Shown in pieces: positions 24,662 to 34,450 of a stretch of DNA of 64,000 nucleotides. Origin of the DNA: Mesopusillimonas faecipullorum. Its GTDB lineage: Bacteria > Pseudomonadota > Gammaproteobacteria > Burkholderiales > Burkholderiaceae_B. Below the pieces are notes generated by a model. The model was not told the DNA's origin. It worked only from the letters and a program-made list of their open reading frames with translations, and did not search any database. Every line of letters begins with the position of its first letter. Within the stretch, counting starts at the first letter, position 1. The translations under genes were made by a program, and so were the position numbers. The stretch is from assembly GCF_020539505.1 (NCBI RefSeq), contig NZ_JACDXW010000002.1, forward strand, positions 372,001-436,000, in the 5' to 3' direction.

Positions 24662-26133
24662 GAGGCGTCACCTTGGGTAGTGGAGGCCGCTTGCTCTGTA
24701 TCAGGCGACGTTTCAGACACCGTATCGGCATTCCAGCCGCCACCCAGAGCCTTGTAGAGTTCAACCCGGTTCGTCAAAGAAGCCAGCCCCACCTGTATAA
24801 ACTGTTGCTGGGTAGTGAACAAGGTGATTTCTGCCGTTTGAACCTGCAAGAAGCTATCTATGCCGTTGTCGTAACGCAGACGGGAAAGCTCAAGCGACTC
24901 GGCAGCCGACTGTTCTAATCGGCGCAGCGCATCAAGCTGAGCGGCGTAGGTGGCCTCGCCCGCCAGGGCATCCGCCACTTCACGGAAGGCTGTCTGGATG
25001 GACTTCTCGTATTGGGCAATGGCGATGTTCTTGCGTGCCTCGGCCACCTGCAGATTGCCTACCGTACCGCCGGCAAAAATGGGCATGGTGATATTGGGCT
25101 GGAAGGTCCAATAACGATTACCCGAGCCGAACAAGCCACCTAATGCCGGACTGGCAAAACCCAGAATTCCGGTCAGGCTGATATTGGGGAAAAAGGCAGC
25201 GCGCGCAGCACCAATATTGGCGTTTGCGCCTAATAGCTGGTGCTCTGCGCTGTCAATATCAGGACGACGCAGCAAGACTTCGGAGGACAAACCCACCGGG
25301 ACCTGAGCCAGCAACTGATCTTTGCCAAAAGTCGCCGCTGTTGGCAAATCGGCCGGCACACTTTGACCAAGCAAGAGTTGCAAGGCATTAGCTGCCTGCG
25401 TCTTCAGGCGCTCAAACTGCACCAGATCGGCACGCACGCTTTCCAGCTGGCTGCTGGCTTGATTCAAATCCAGCGCGCCCGCTACGCCATTGTCATAACG
25501 CAGCTTAACCAAATCGTAGGACTGTTGGCGCGCCTTAAGTGTGCTGCCCGCCAGTGCGTACTGTTGCTCGGCGGCTCGCAGACTGAAATAGGCCTGAGCC
25601 ACCTGGGCGACCAAAGCGATATGCGCGGTGCGGCGCCCTGCTTCGGTTGCCAGATACTGCTGATAGGCCGCTTCGCTGAGATTGCGTACCCGCCCGAACA
25701 AATCGATTTCGAACGAAGTAATGCCCAGCCCGGCTTGGTAGGTGCGCGTAACGCTGTCGGCACCTGGCTGGCGCATGTCTTCGGGCAGGCGCGTAAGCTG
25801 CCCTTGCCCACCTATGCCTATGGTGGGCAAACGATCACTGAACTGTACGCCGTAAAGACCACGAGCCTCGTCAACACGATAAACGGCCATGCGTAAATCG
25901 CGGTTGTTCTCTAAGGCCAGCTCAATCAGCGCTTGCAGTTGAGGGTCCCGGAAAAACTCGCGCCATCCCAGATCGGCAGCCATATCGCTGGATTCGGCTG
26001 CAGCCCCCGCCAGGGGCAACTGGGCGGGTACCGGTGCCTGGGGACGCTCGTACTTGGGCGCCAACGAGCAGCCCGACAACACCACGCCCAGCACCAAAGG
26101 CAACCAGGCACGTCGAAAAACTTGCTGCTTCAT
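24658..26133 (-). CDS. RND efflux outer-membrane lipoprotein (OprM/NodT family)
   Basis: A 491-residue TolC-like channel protein of a tripartite pump. A lipoprotein signal with lipobox LSGC (lipidated C22) is followed by the characteristic [17 protein letters not shown]. Two repeated helical domains follow (e.g. [58 protein letters not shown], and [16 protein letters not shown], quoted in part). It closes the pump operon: it overlaps the RND permease by 4 bases and pdxJ by 4 bases. Close to OprM, CusC and NodT in size; the substrate range is inferred from the permease as hydrophobic drugs. Confidence 0.93.
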   Translation of the reverse strand: MKQQVFRRAWLPLVLGVVLSGCSLAPKYERPQAPVPAQLPLAGAAAESSDMAADLGWREFFRDPQLQALIELALENNRDLRMAVYRVDEARGLYGVQFSDRLPTIGIGGQGQLTRLPEDMRQPGADSVTRTYQAGLGITSFEIDLFGRVRNLSEAAYQQYLATEAGRRTAHIALVAQVAQAYFSLRAAEQQYALAGSTLKARQQSYDLVKLRYDNGVAGALDLNQASSQLESVRADLVQFERLKTQAANALQLLLGQSVPADLPTAATFGKDQLLAQVPVGLSSEVLLRRPDIDSAEHQLLGANANIGAARAAFFPNISLTGILGFASPALGGLFGSGNRYWTFQPNITMPIFAGGTVGNLQVAEARKNIAIAQYEKSIQTAFREVADALAGEATYAAQLDALRRLEQSAAESLELSRLRYDNGIDSFLQVQTAEITLFTTQQQFIQVGLASLTNRVELYKALGGGWNADTVSETSPDTEQAASTTQGDAS

Positions 26134-29100
26134 GCCTGATCTCCTTGTTTGTCCGAGCCCGACGTCGGGGGGGTTTCGTCTGCGGCATCGTCGTGATGCA
26201 CTGATGTCAACGACGTGTGGTGTGGATTAGCCTTAACTTTGGCTTTGAAGAGCGTCATGACGAATACGAAGAACGTAGGCACGAACAACATAGCCAAAGG
26301 CGTGGCTGCCAGCATACCGCCCAATACGCCAAAACCCACGGCGTTCTGGCCTGCTGCGCCGGCGCCGCTGGCCAAGGTAAGCGGCACCACACCCAGAATG
26401 AAGGCAAAGGACGTCATCAGAATGGGGCGGAAACGCAGGCGTGCGGCCTCGATGGTGGCCGTCACCAGATTACCTGTTTCGGCATACACGTCTTTGGCAA
26501 ACTCAACGATAAGAATCGCGTTCTTTGCCGCCAAACCGATAACGGTGACCATACCCACCTGGAAATACACGTTGTTTTCCATGCCCAGGGCAGTCACCAG
26601 CCCCACCGCACCCAACATGCCCAGCGGCACCATCAGCATCACCGACAGGGGGATAGCCCAGCTTTCATACAAGGCGGCCAGCACCATGAATACCACCAAC
26701 ATGGCCAAACCCATGAGCACTAGGGTTTGCGCGCCGGCTTGCTTTTCTTGGTAAGAAAGCCCCGTCCACTCGTAACCAAAACCCGCGGGCAGTTGCCCCA
26801 CCATGTTTTCCATTTCGGTCATGGCTTCGCCAGTGGAGTACCCCGGGGCTGCCGTACCGCCGATACGAATCGCCTGGTAGCTGTTGTAGCGCACCACCTG
26901 CACCGGGCCGAAGCTCCAGTCGGCTTTCACAAACGAAGACAGGGGCACAGCCTCGCCGGCCTGGTTGCGCGCCGTCATCTTCATGATGTCTTCGGGCCCC
27001 ATGCGCTGCGAGTCTTCGGCTTGTACCCAGACGTTCTCGATGCGCCCCATATTGGGGAATTTCGATACATAACTAGAACCCACGCCAGCGGAAAGCACGG
27101 CAGCAACGTCGCTGAAGTCCACCCCTAGCGCAGCCGCTTTCTCACGATCTATGGTGACATCGAGCTGAGGCCCAGGCCCCAAGCCTGTGACGCGAACGCC
27201 AGACAGCATGGGATTTTGCATGGCCATGCCCAGCAATTGCTGAGTGGCTTGCTGCAAGGCAACCTGCCCCACCCCACCACGATCCTGCAAGCGCATGTCG
27301 AAGCCGGCGGCGTTGCCCAGAGACGAGATGGCCGGTGGCACGATGGAGAACGCCATAGCGTCGGGAATACCGAACAACAGGTGCGCATTGGCACGGTCGG
27401 CAATCGCCTGGGCCGAGTTTTCTACCCCTTTACGCTCGGAGAAATCCTTCAGTGGCGTAAAGGCAATAGCCGCGTTCAAGCCGCTACCGTTAAAGCTAAA
27501 GCCCTGAACCGTAATGACGTCTTTCACCTGAGGCTGATCGAAGAAGTAATTCTCGACCTGCTCGATCACATCGATGGTGCGGTTGGCGGTAGCGCCGGCG
27601 GGCAGCTCGATGTTGACGATGGTGTAGCCTTGGTCTTCCTGAGGCAGGAAGGAGGTAGGCAGCCTGAAATACAGGAAACCCATGGCAATAACCAGCACCA
27701 GATACACCAGCATCAAGCGCCCGGTGCGTTTGAGAGACTTACCCACCCAACCTTCGTAGCTATGCGTCAGCCCGTCGAACTTACGGTTGAACCAGCCGAA
27801 GAAACCCCGTTTCACCTCGTGGTGACCTTTGGGAATAGGCTTGAGGATGGTCGCGCACAGCGCTGGGGTGAAAGTCAGAGCCAGAAAGCCGGAGAACAGA
27901 ATGGAAACCGCCATGGCCACGGCAAACTGGCGATAAATAATACCTACCGAACCGCTCATGAAAGCCAGCGGGAAAAACACCGTCGCCAGCACCAGCGTCA
28001 TACCCACAACCGCACCGCTGATCTGCGGCATGGCCTTGCTGGTGGCCTCTCGGGGTGAGGACCCGTCCTCTACCATGATACGTTCGACGTTCTCCACCAC
28101 CACAATGGCGTCATCCACCAGAATCCCGATGGCCAGCACCATGGCAAACATGGTAAGCACGTTGATGGAATACCCCAGCGCCAGCATCACCGTCATCGCC
28201 CCCAAGATGGCGATAGGCACCACCAGCGCTGGAATCAGCGTATAGCGTACATTTTGCAGGAAGATGAACATGACCACGAACACCAGGAACATGGCCTCGA
28301 CCAGCGTGTGTATCACCTGCTTGATGGAGGTATTGACGTAAGGCGTGGTGTCGTAAGGAACGGCGTATTCAATGCCGGGCGGGAAATACTGAGACAGCTC
28401 GGCCATTTTGGTCTTTACACCCTCGGCCGTCGACAAAGCGTTGGCATCAGGAGTAAGAGAGATAGCAAAAGCTGCCGTGGGCTTGCCATTCAGGCGAGCA
28501 CCGAACTGGTAGTTGTCTGAACCAACCGCCACTCTGGCAATGTCGCCTACGCGAACCGAAGACCCATCTGTATTGGCACGCAACACGATGTTCTCGAATT
28601 CTTCGACCGTGCGTAATTCGCCATTGACCACGATAGGCGCAGAGACCTGTTGGTCACTGGGGTTGGGAGGCGATCCCAGAATACCGGCTGACACCAGGGT
28701 ATTCTGGTTGGCAATCGCAGACATGACTTCCGCCATACTGATCTGGAAGCCCGTCAACTTATCGGGATCTACCCAAACGCGCATGGCTCGGGGTGAAGCG
28801 AACAGCTGAAACTTACCCACGCCGGGCACGCGCGCGATTTCGTTCTGAACGTTACGGGCGATGTAATCGGCAATAGCGGTTTGGTCCATGCTGCCGTCAG
28901 AGGACGACATCGTGACCAACAACAGAAAGCCCGGATTACTTTGCTCGACTTTCAAACCCTGCTGCATGACAGCGGCAGGCAAACGGGAGGTGACGTTAGA
29001 GATACGGTTCTGCACGTCCACCTGAGCCATGTCCGGATCTGTACCCGGCTGGAAGGTCGCAGTGATCTCGGCTTGTCCATACGAGTCACTGACCGACTCG

Positions 29101-29333
29101 TAGTAAAGCAGGCCCTTGGCACCGTTGAGCTCGTTTTCAATGACGCTGGCAACCGAGTCGGCAACGTCTTGAGCCGACGCCCCAGGGTAAGTGGCGTTAA
29201 TGGTGACCGACGGCGGAGCGACGTCGGGGTATTGCGATACCGGCATATTGGGAATTGCCAGCAGGCCGGCCAGAGTAATGGCTAGCGCCACCACCCAGGC
29301 AAAAATCGGTCTATCTATGAAAAACTGTGGCAT
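26130..29333 (-). CDS. RND multidrug efflux permease (AcrB/MexB, HAE1 type)
   Basis: A 1067-residue inner-membrane proton antiporter. It opens MPQFFIDRPIFAWV, has twelve expected transmembrane segments, and its fourth carries the proton-relay aspartate pair in GILVDDAIVVVENVERIM. The large porter loops contain the LPEAxx-like region QEDQGYTIVNIELPAGAT and the GAAGQNAVGFGVLGGM region near the end. Length and spelling place it with AcrB, MexB and other HAE1 drug pumps, not the heavy-metal CusA group. A GTG two codons upstream (29339) is possible; the ATG at 29333 matches the family N-terminus. Second gene of the operon, 69 bases after the adaptor. Confidence 0.96.
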   Translation of the reverse strand: MPQFFIDRPIFAWVVALAITLAGLLAIPNMPVSQYPDVAPPSVTINATYPGASAQDVADSVASVIENELNGAKGLLYYESVSDSYGQAEITATFQPGTDPDMAQVDVQNRISNVTSRLPAAVMQQGLKVEQSNPGFLLLVTMSSSDGSMDQTAIADYIARNVQNEIARVPGVGKFQLFASPRAMRVWVDPDKLTGFQISMAEVMSAIANQNTLVSAGILGSPPNPSDQQVSAPIVVNGELRTVEEFENIVLRANTDGSSVRVGDIARVAVGSDNYQFGARLNGKPTAAFAISLTPDANALSTAEGVKTKMAELSQYFPPGIEYAVPYDTTPYVNTSIKQVIHTLVEAMFLVFVVMFIFLQNVRYTLIPALVVPIAILGAMTVMLALGYSINVLTMFAMVLAIGILVDDAIVVVENVERIMVEDGSSPREATSKAMPQISGAVVGMTLVLATVFFPLAFMSGSVGIIYRQFAVAMAVSILFSGFLALTFTPALCATILKPIPKGHHEVKRGFFGWFNRKFDGLTHSYEGWVGKSLKRTGRLMLVYLVLVIAMGFLYFRLPTSFLPQEDQGYTIVNIELPAGATANRTIDVIEQVENYFFDQPQVKDVITVQGFSFNGSGLNAAIAFTPLKDFSERKGVENSAQAIADRANAHLLFGIPDAMAFSIVPPAISSLGNAAGFDMRLQDRGGVGQVALQQATQQLLGMAMQNPMLSGVRVTGLGPGPQLDVTIDREKAAALGVDFSDVAAVLSAGVGSSYVSKFPNMGRIENVWVQAEDSQRMGPEDIMKMTARNQAGEAVPLSSFVKADWSFGPVQVVRYNSYQAIRIGGTAAPGYSTGEAMTEMENMVGQLPAGFGYEWTGLSYQEKQAGAQTLVLMGLAMLVVFMVLAALYESWAIPLSVMLMVPLGMLGAVGLVTALGMENNVYFQVGMVTVIGLAAKNAILIVEFAKDVYAETGNLVTATIEAARLRFRPILMTSFAFILGVVPLTLASGAGAAGQNAVGFGVLGGMLAATPLAMLFVPTFFVFVMTLFKAKVKANPHHTSLTSVHHDDAADETPPTSGSDKQGDQA

Positions 29334-29402
29334 GTGCACTCACTTTGCAGGCTTGGACTGCGCACGCCCCGGGTTTGCCGGGGCATGTCAGGAGAGAGGG
29401 GC

Positions 29403-30671
29403 TTACTTGCTTTGCGCGCCGCCATCGGCGGCTTGGCCTGGAGCCGATTCACCGGATGGCGCGGCGCCGGCTTGATCAGGCTGCGCGGGCGCGGCCCCCT
29501 GGGCTGCACCATTGGCGGCCTCGGGCTTCCAGGGCATAGCCTGCACTGGAGCGCCAGGACGAAGCTTCTGGAAGCCCGCCACGATCACTACGTCTCCGGC
29601 CGCCAAACCCTTATTGATCAGCCAGTTGCTGCCTATGGAAATGCCGGCCTCTACAGGTCTGACCTGTACCTTACCGTCTACCACCACCATCAGGCTACTA
29701 CTTCCGTCGGCAGCGCGTTGCAACGCTTGCTGAGGCACCAGCATGGCGTTTACATCCACGGCCTGAGGCAAACGCACACGCACATACATGCCGGGCAAAA
29801 GAATCTGCTCGGGGTTGGGGAACTCGGAACGAATCGTCACCTGCCCTGTGCCAGGATCAACGCTAATGCCCGAAAACAGCATCTCACCATCTTGGTCGTA
29901 CAAAGAGCCGTCTTCCAGCACTACGCGTGCTTGCGCCGCGCCGTCTTCGGTCCGTTGATAACGACCACTAGCCAAATCGCGACGCATGGCCGCTAATTCA
30001 GTGGTAGAGCGGGTGACGTCGACGTAAACATCATCGATCTGTTGCACCACAGCCATTTGCGTCGCCGCCGCCGCGCTGACCAGAGCCCCTTCGGTAACCA
30101 TGGACTGGCCAATGCGGCCGTTTATGGGTGAGGTGACTTTGGTATAGCCCAGATTGATGTCAGCCGCTTGCAAAGCTGCCTTGGCCGCCGCAATCGCCGC
30201 ATCCGCCTGTGCGGCTTGCGCCACAGCGTTATCGTAATCTTGACGGCTGACAGCATTAGCCTGAATCAACTTGCTGTAACGCTGAGCCAGTTGACGAGCA
30301 CTGATAGCATTGGCTTCGGCACGTTTAAGTTCGGCGTAAGCGCTGGCTCGCGCAGCCTGATAAGGCGCCGGGTCTATGGTGAACAACAAGTCGCCCGCCT
30401 TGACATCGCCACCCTGCTTGAAATTGATGGACTCGACAATGCCATCGACTCGTGCGCGAATCTGAGCATCCTTGATGGCGCTCACACGTCCGGGCAGTTC
30501 GACGGAGATTTCCGCACGGCTAGGCTGCACCGTCACTACACTGACGGGGACCTGCATGTTTGCCATGTCCGGCCCCTGCTTCGGCTTATCGCCGCAGGCC
30601 GCCAACAACAAGACGGATGTCAGGGCAAGCACACGGAATTTCTGCTGTAGCGGCAGTGACGCTTTGCGCAT
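29403..30671 (-). CDS. RND efflux periplasmic adaptor (membrane fusion) lipoprotein (AcrA/MexA type)
   Basis: A 422-residue adaptor linking permease and outer-membrane channel. The lipoprotein signal ends LLLAAC (C26). The barrel-sandwich/lipoyl segment IKDAQIRARVDGIVE, the alpha-hairpin (about residues 100-175, rich in alanine) and the beta-barrel LGYTKVTSPINGRIGQS are in AcrA order. The C-terminal 45 residues are a glycine/alanine/proline/glutamine-rich tail (from about 378), longer than usual and probably disordered. First gene of the pump operon; its promoter and a candidate operator lie just upstream at about 30788-30809. Confidence 0.95.
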   Translation of the reverse strand: MRKASLPLQQKFRVLALTSVLLLAACGDKPKQGPDMANMQVPVSVVTVQPSRAEISVELPGRVSAIKDAQIRARVDGIVESINFKQGGDVKAGDLLFTIDPAPYQAARASAYAELKRAEANAISARQLAQRYSKLIQANAVSRQDYDNAVAQAAQADAAIAAAKAALQAADINLGYTKVTSPINGRIGQSMVTEGALVSAAAATQMAVVQQIDDVYVDVTRSTTELAAMRRDLASGRYQRTEDGAAQARVVLEDGSLYDQDGEMLFSGISVDPGTGQVTIRSEFPNPEQILLPGMYVRVRLPQAVDVNAMLVPQQALQRAADGSSSLMVVVDGKVQVRPVEAGISIGSNWLINKGLAAGDVVIVAGFQKLRPGAPVQAMPWKPEAANGAAQGAAPAQPDQAGAAPSGESAPGQAADGGAQSK

Positions 30672-30975
30672 TGAATGGCTCCTGCTGACGCCTTGCCCGC
30701 GTATCGCTGAATGACAAGACGTAATGGAATGAATGGGAACGACACGAGCGCCGCAGCAATGAGCGGCGCCCGAAAAAATGTCACTAGAGTATAAATCGAA
30801 ACAAATACTGATCTCGTCTGCGAGTGCCTCAAGTCGAGCAAAAAGATTGCTGCATGTGCATCACGCTAACGACCAACCGGATGTTAAGGGAAAAAACAAA
30901 AAATCGCTAGCTTCAACTTCGTTACGTACGGCCTTTAAATATTTCGATGGGTGTCAACATCACCCTTTTTGACGC
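30672..30975. other. Leader and promoter region of the efflux operon
   Basis: 304 bases between the adaptor gene and the ABC ATPase upstream on the same strand. It contains a GC hairpin (arms GCGCCGC 30748-30754 and GCGGCGC 30763-30769) in the adaptor leader, a -10-like TATACT on the minus strand at 30788-30793, and a small GGGTG/CACCC hairpin near 30949-30965 that could mark the end of the ABC operon. No gene for a local TetR or MarR regulator is present. Confidence 0.55.
30788..30809 (-). promoter_or_regulatory. Candidate promoter -10 and operator of the efflux operon
   Basis: On the minus strand, arms AGTAT and ATACT flank 12 bases, and the ATACT arm is part of a TATACT -10 hexamer about 117 bases before the adaptor start. 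A dyad overlapping a -10 is how TtgR/AcrR-type repressors control similar pumps. No good -35 is visible. The assignment is inference from layout. Confidence 0.35.
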
Positions 30976-31770
30976 TTAACCCAACAACAGAGCGTCGTCG
31001 GAAATCGCCTCCGCCCGCACGCGTTGGAACATCTCTAACAAATCGGGCACGCCCAGCCCTTTGCTGGCTGGCTCAGCAACGTCCAGCGCCACCTTGCCAC
31101 GATGCAGCATCACCAGCCTATCACCTATCTCCAAGGCCTGCCTCATGCTGTGTGTCACCATCAGCGTCGTCAAGCCTTTGTCCTTGACCAGCTTACGCGT
31201 CAGCGCCAATACATAGTCGGCGGTGCGTGGGTCTAGGGCAGCAGTGTGCTCATCCAGCAGCAAAATACGGGAGGGGCGTAGCGCCGCCATCAACAGGCTC
31301 ACCGACTGCCGCTGACCACCCGACAACAGACCTATGGGGTCCTCAAGGCGATCCTCCAAACCCAGGTCTAATAGGCGCAACTGCTCGCGGTATTCCTCTC
31401 GTCTCTCCCGTCTTACCGCACGCCCCAGCCCACGCCGCTGACCTCGGGCATCGGCCAAAGCCAGGTTTTCTTCTATGCTGAGGTCTTCGCAGGTTCCGGC
31501 CAGCGGGTCTTGAAATACGCGCGCGACGTGGCCTGCCCTGCGCCAGGCGCTAAGCCCCGCCATCTCCATGCCATCTATTTGAATACTGCCTTCATCTAGC
31601 GTGACCTCACCGGAAATCACGTTCAACAAGGTGGACTTACCCGCGCCGTTGCTGCCTATCACCGTGACAAACTGGCCTGCCGGCACATGCAGAGCCAGCC
31701 CATCCAGAGCGACATTCTGTATGGGCGTGCCGGCATTGAAAACAACGCGCAAGTCTTTTAGTGTGAGCAT
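30976..31770 (-). CDS. ABC transporter ATP-binding protein (TrpZ-like)
   Basis: A 264-residue ATPase with Walker A GSNGAGKST, signature LLSGGQRQSVSLLMA, Walker B ILLLDEHTAALD and switch histidine in MVTHSM. The glutamate-histidine spelling DEHTAALD and the LSGGQRQ form are typical of the ATPase of the putative tryptophan/tyrosine importers (TrpXYZ group) that pair with PF04392-type binding proteins. It starts 16 bases after the permease. Third gene of a three-gene operon. Substrate not established from sequence. Confidence 0.9.
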   Translation of the reverse strand: MLTLKDLRVVFNAGTPIQNVALDGLALHVPAGQFVTVIGSNGAGKSTLLNVISGEVTLDEGSIQIDGMEMAGLSAWRRAGHVARVFQDPLAGTCEDLSIEENLALADARGQRRGLGRAVRRERREEYREQLRLLDLGLEDRLEDPIGLLSGGQRQSVSLLMAALRPSRILLLDEHTAALDPRTADYVLALTRKLVKDKGLTTLMVTHSMRQALEIGDRLVMLHRGKVALDVAEPASKGLGVPDLLEMFQRVRAEAISDDALLLG

Positions 31771-31786
31771 GCGGTTCTCCGTGGAG

Positions 31787-32665
31787 TCAGGATCGGCGGC
31801 GCCGGCGCAGCATGGGCACCACCAGCGCTATCGTCACTAAAACGGCGGTAATCAAATTCAGGTCTTGCGCCTCCAGGCCTATCATGTCGGCATTCAGCGC
31901 CAAGGCGACAAAGAATCGGTACAAGACCGCACCGATGATGACAGCCAAGGTCATCCAAACCAAGCGCCGGCTATGGAACAGGCTTTCTCCCACAATCACC
32001 GCCGCCAAGCCTATGACGATGGTACCGATACCCATGGAAATATCCGCACCTCCCTGCGATTGAGCGAACAAAGCACCGCCCAAGGCACACAAGGCGTTGG
32101 ATAAAGCCAGCCCGATCACAACCACGCCCCCGGTGGGTACGCCCTGAGCACGCGCCATGCGTGGGTTAGCCCCGGTGGCGCGCATGGCCAAACCCATTTG
32201 GGAGCGCAGAAACGCATCTAGCAACAGTTTGGCGGCAATCACCACCACCAGCAAAATAGCCGGGCGCAGCAACATATCGTCCAAGCCTTCGGACTGGAAG
32301 GCATTGAACACCGTGGGCTCCATGATCAATGGCACGTTGGGCCTGCCCATGATGCGCAAGTTGATCGAGTACAAGGCAATCATGACCAGGATACCGGCGA
32401 GCAGGTCCATGATGCGCAAACCGACGTTCAGCCAGCCCGTCAGGGCACCCGCCAAAGCGCCTGCCAGAAACGCCATGGCGGTTGCCGCGAAAGGATCCCA
32501 GCCCATGCTGATGAGGGTGGCGCAGACCGCAGCCCCCAGGGGAAAGCTGCCGTCTACGGTCAGGTCGGGAAACCGCAGCACCCGAAACGACAGATACACA
32601 GCCAGAGCCACCAGGCTGAACACCAGCCCCACCTCTATGGCCCCCCAGAATGCATAGGCGCTCAT
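31787..32665 (-). CDS. ABC transporter permease (TrpY-like)
   Basis: A 292-residue integral membrane protein with about eight to nine hydrophobic segments, related to the LivH/branched-chain permease fold. Recognisable spots are LRFPDLTVDGSFPLGAA near residue 32, MRATGANPRMARAQGV and GLALSNALCALGGALFAQSQGGADI. These match permeases of the TrpXYZ family. It is 22 bases after the binding-protein gene and 16 before the ATPase. Confidence 0.9.
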   Translation of the reverse strand: MSAYAFWGAIEVGLVFSLVALAVYLSFRVLRFPDLTVDGSFPLGAAVCATLISMGWDPFAATAMAFLAGALAGALTGWLNVGLRIMDLLAGILVMIALYSINLRIMGRPNVPLIMEPTVFNAFQSEGLDDMLLRPAILLVVVIAAKLLLDAFLRSQMGLAMRATGANPRMARAQGVPTGGVVVIGLALSNALCALGGALFAQSQGGADISMGIGTIVIGLAAVIVGESLFHSRRLVWMTLAVIIGAVLYRFFVALALNADMIGLEAQDLNLITAVLVTIALVVPMLRRRRRS

Positions 32666-32687
32666 ACCGTTCTCTCTAGGGAAAGGC

Positions 32688-33656
32688 TTAGCGAAGTACG
32701 ACGGCGGCCTGATCCAATAACGCTTGAGGCAAGGTTACACCCTGCTCACGCGCGGCATTCTCGTTCAGGTAGAGTTCCAGCTCCGTGCCCCCTTCCGAAG
32801 GCATATCACCGGGGTTCTCGCCTTTCAGAATACGCACGGCCATGCGTCCGGCCTGTTTGCCCATCTCGTGATACTTTTGCCCCAAGGCCGCCACGGCACC
32901 CCGCTTGACGCTATCCACATCGGCGGCAATCAAGGGGATGTCCGCCTCGTTACCCTCTTTTACCAAGGCCTCATAAGCAGAAACCACATTGTTGTCTGTA
33001 CTGGTATAGATAGCATCGACGCGGCCTATCAGGCTGCGCGCAGCAGCGCCCACATCCAGCGTACGCGGCGCGCTGGCCTCAACCAGGCTCATCCCTGCCT
33101 CAGGCAGCTTATCGCGCAACTGTTCTAGCACCGCCACCGAATTGGCTTCGCCAGGGTTGTACACCACCCCTATACGTTTGGCTTGCGGCAGCAGCTGTTG
33201 GATCAAGGCGATCTGGTCATCTATGGGCAAAGCATCGGACACCCCGGTCACGTTGGTATCGGAAGCCTGCAAGCTGGGCACGAGTTGAGCGCCCACAGGG
33301 TCTGTGACTGCCCCATATACGACAGGAATACGCCGCGTGGCGGCCACGACCGCCTGCGCTGCGGGCGTGGCAATCGCCACAATCACGTCAGGCTTGTCGC
33401 CGACAAACTTGCGAGCAATCTGAGCGGCCACGGCGTTATTGCCTTGCGCACTTTGGAACTGCCAGCTGAAGTTTTTGTTGTTTTGGTCGTAGCCGGCTTC
33501 AGCCAGTGCCTCTGCCACACCATCACGCATGGCATCCAGCGCGGGATGCTCGACAAAAGACACCACCGCCACAGATTGCGCAAACGTTGCGGCGGAAGCC
33601 AGGGCCAAACTTGCGCCCAATAACCAGTTACGCCATTGGCAGTTGTTTTTGCTCAT
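32688..33656 (-). CDS. ABC transporter substrate-binding protein (TrpX-like)
   Basis: A 322-residue periplasmic protein of the ABC_sub_bind family (PF04392). The signal peptide (about 1-26) ends ATFAQS. The two-lobed fold shows VAVVSFVEHPALDAMRDG, ARKFVGDKPDVIVAIATPAAQAV, GAVTDPVGAQLVPS and GVVYNPGEANSVA. Binding proteins of this family are reported or predicted to carry tryptophan, tyrosine or other amino acids; ligand specificity here is not evident. First gene of the operon. Confidence 0.92.
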   Translation of the reverse strand: MSKNNCQWRNWLLGASLALASAATFAQSVAVVSFVEHPALDAMRDGVAEALAEAGYDQNNKNFSWQFQSAQGNNAVAAQIARKFVGDKPDVIVAIATPAAQAVVAATRRIPVVYGAVTDPVGAQLVPSLQASDTNVTGVSDALPIDDQIALIQQLLPQAKRIGVVYNPGEANSVAVLEQLRDKLPEAGMSLVEASAPRTLDVGAAARSLIGRVDAIYTSTDNNVVSAYEALVKEGNEADIPLIAADVDSVKRGAVAALGQKYHEMGKQAGRMAVRILKGENPGDMPSEGGTELELYLNENAAREQGVTLPQALLDQAAVVLR

Positions 33657-33685
33657 GAGAAGCTCCTTGAAAGGGAATTTCTTGC

Positions 33686-34447
33686 CTAACCCAATTGCGC
33701 CAGCACATGCCTGGCCCAGCGCATGGCGGGTAACTTGCTTGCCGCTTCCAGCGCCTGGGCGCGATCAAGCAAGGCGTTGTCTTCTATGTCGGGCCAGGCG
33801 TCGCGAAAGGCCAGAACAATACGATTGCCCGCATCCACCTCAGGTAGCGCCAGCACTCTTCCTGAAAAGGCCTCGCCTATGTTTGTCATGTTACGCGGAA
33901 AACTCTCGTGCTCACCAAACAGGTTCACCGTCATGATGCCACCTGGCGCCAGCGTTTGCCTGCATCCTTGGTAGAACGCCAAAGAGTCGCGCACAGGCCC
34001 CTGTGCCGTGGCGTCGTATAAATCGACCATCAGCGCGCTGCACAGGCCCGTGTTCTCGGGGTGCATCACCCACTCGCCGGCATCCTCGTGCACGATACGC
34101 GAGCGTGCGTGGCTGGGCAGCTTGAAATAAGCATGGCACATGGCAGTGACATTGGGGTTCCATTCCACCGTCACCAGCTGCGCAGGCGTGTGCTTCAGGG
34201 CAAAACGCAGTAACGACCCCGCGCCCAAGCCAAGCATGCCTAGCGTCTGGGTGTCATCCGGCGCTTGAAACAATAACCAGGCCATCATCTGCTTGGTGTA
34301 AGCCAGCACCAGTTCGTCGGGCTTGCGCACGCGCATGGCGCCCTGAACCCACTCGGTGCCAAAGTGCAAATAACGCACCCCCGACAACTCCGACAAAGTG
34401 GGCTCATCGTCCTCCCAGGGCTCGTAGCGGCTTGCGCTGCGGCTCAT
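33686..34447 (-). CDS. Spermidine synthase-like methyltransferase-fold protein
   Basis: A 253-residue Rossmann protein. The motif LGMLGLGAGSLLRFAL, then VTVEWNPNVTAMC and ALMVDLYDATAQGP correspond to the SAM/decarboxylated-SAM pocket of spermidine synthase (SpeE). The protein lacks the complete N-terminal beta-barrel of true SpeE (about 280-290 residues) and no polyamine gene is nearby, so aminopropyl transfer is not assured. It ends 29 bases upstream of the TrpX-like start codon on the same strand and begins 3 bases after the xthA stop, so it may be co-transcribed with xthA. Confidence 0.75.
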   Translation of the reverse strand: MSRSASRYEPWEDDEPTLSELSGVRYLHFGTEWVQGAMRVRKPDELVLAYTKQMMAWLLFQAPDDTQTLGMLGLGAGSLLRFALKHTPAQLVTVEWNPNVTAMCHAYFKLPSHARSRIVHEDAGEWVMHPENTGLCSALMVDLYDATAQGPVRDSLAFYQGCRQTLAPGGIMTVNLFGEHESFPRNMTNIGEAFSGRVLALPEVDAGNRIVLAFRDAWPDIEDNALLDRAQALEAASKLPAMRWARHVLAQLG

Positions 34448-34450
34448 GCT

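Noticed and set aside
30949-30970. GGGTG/CACCC hairpin followed by TTTTT as a plus-strand terminator
   Set aside because: No plus-strand gene ends here, and the 5-base stem is weak. At most it marks the end of the ABC operon on the other strand, where no clear T-run follows.
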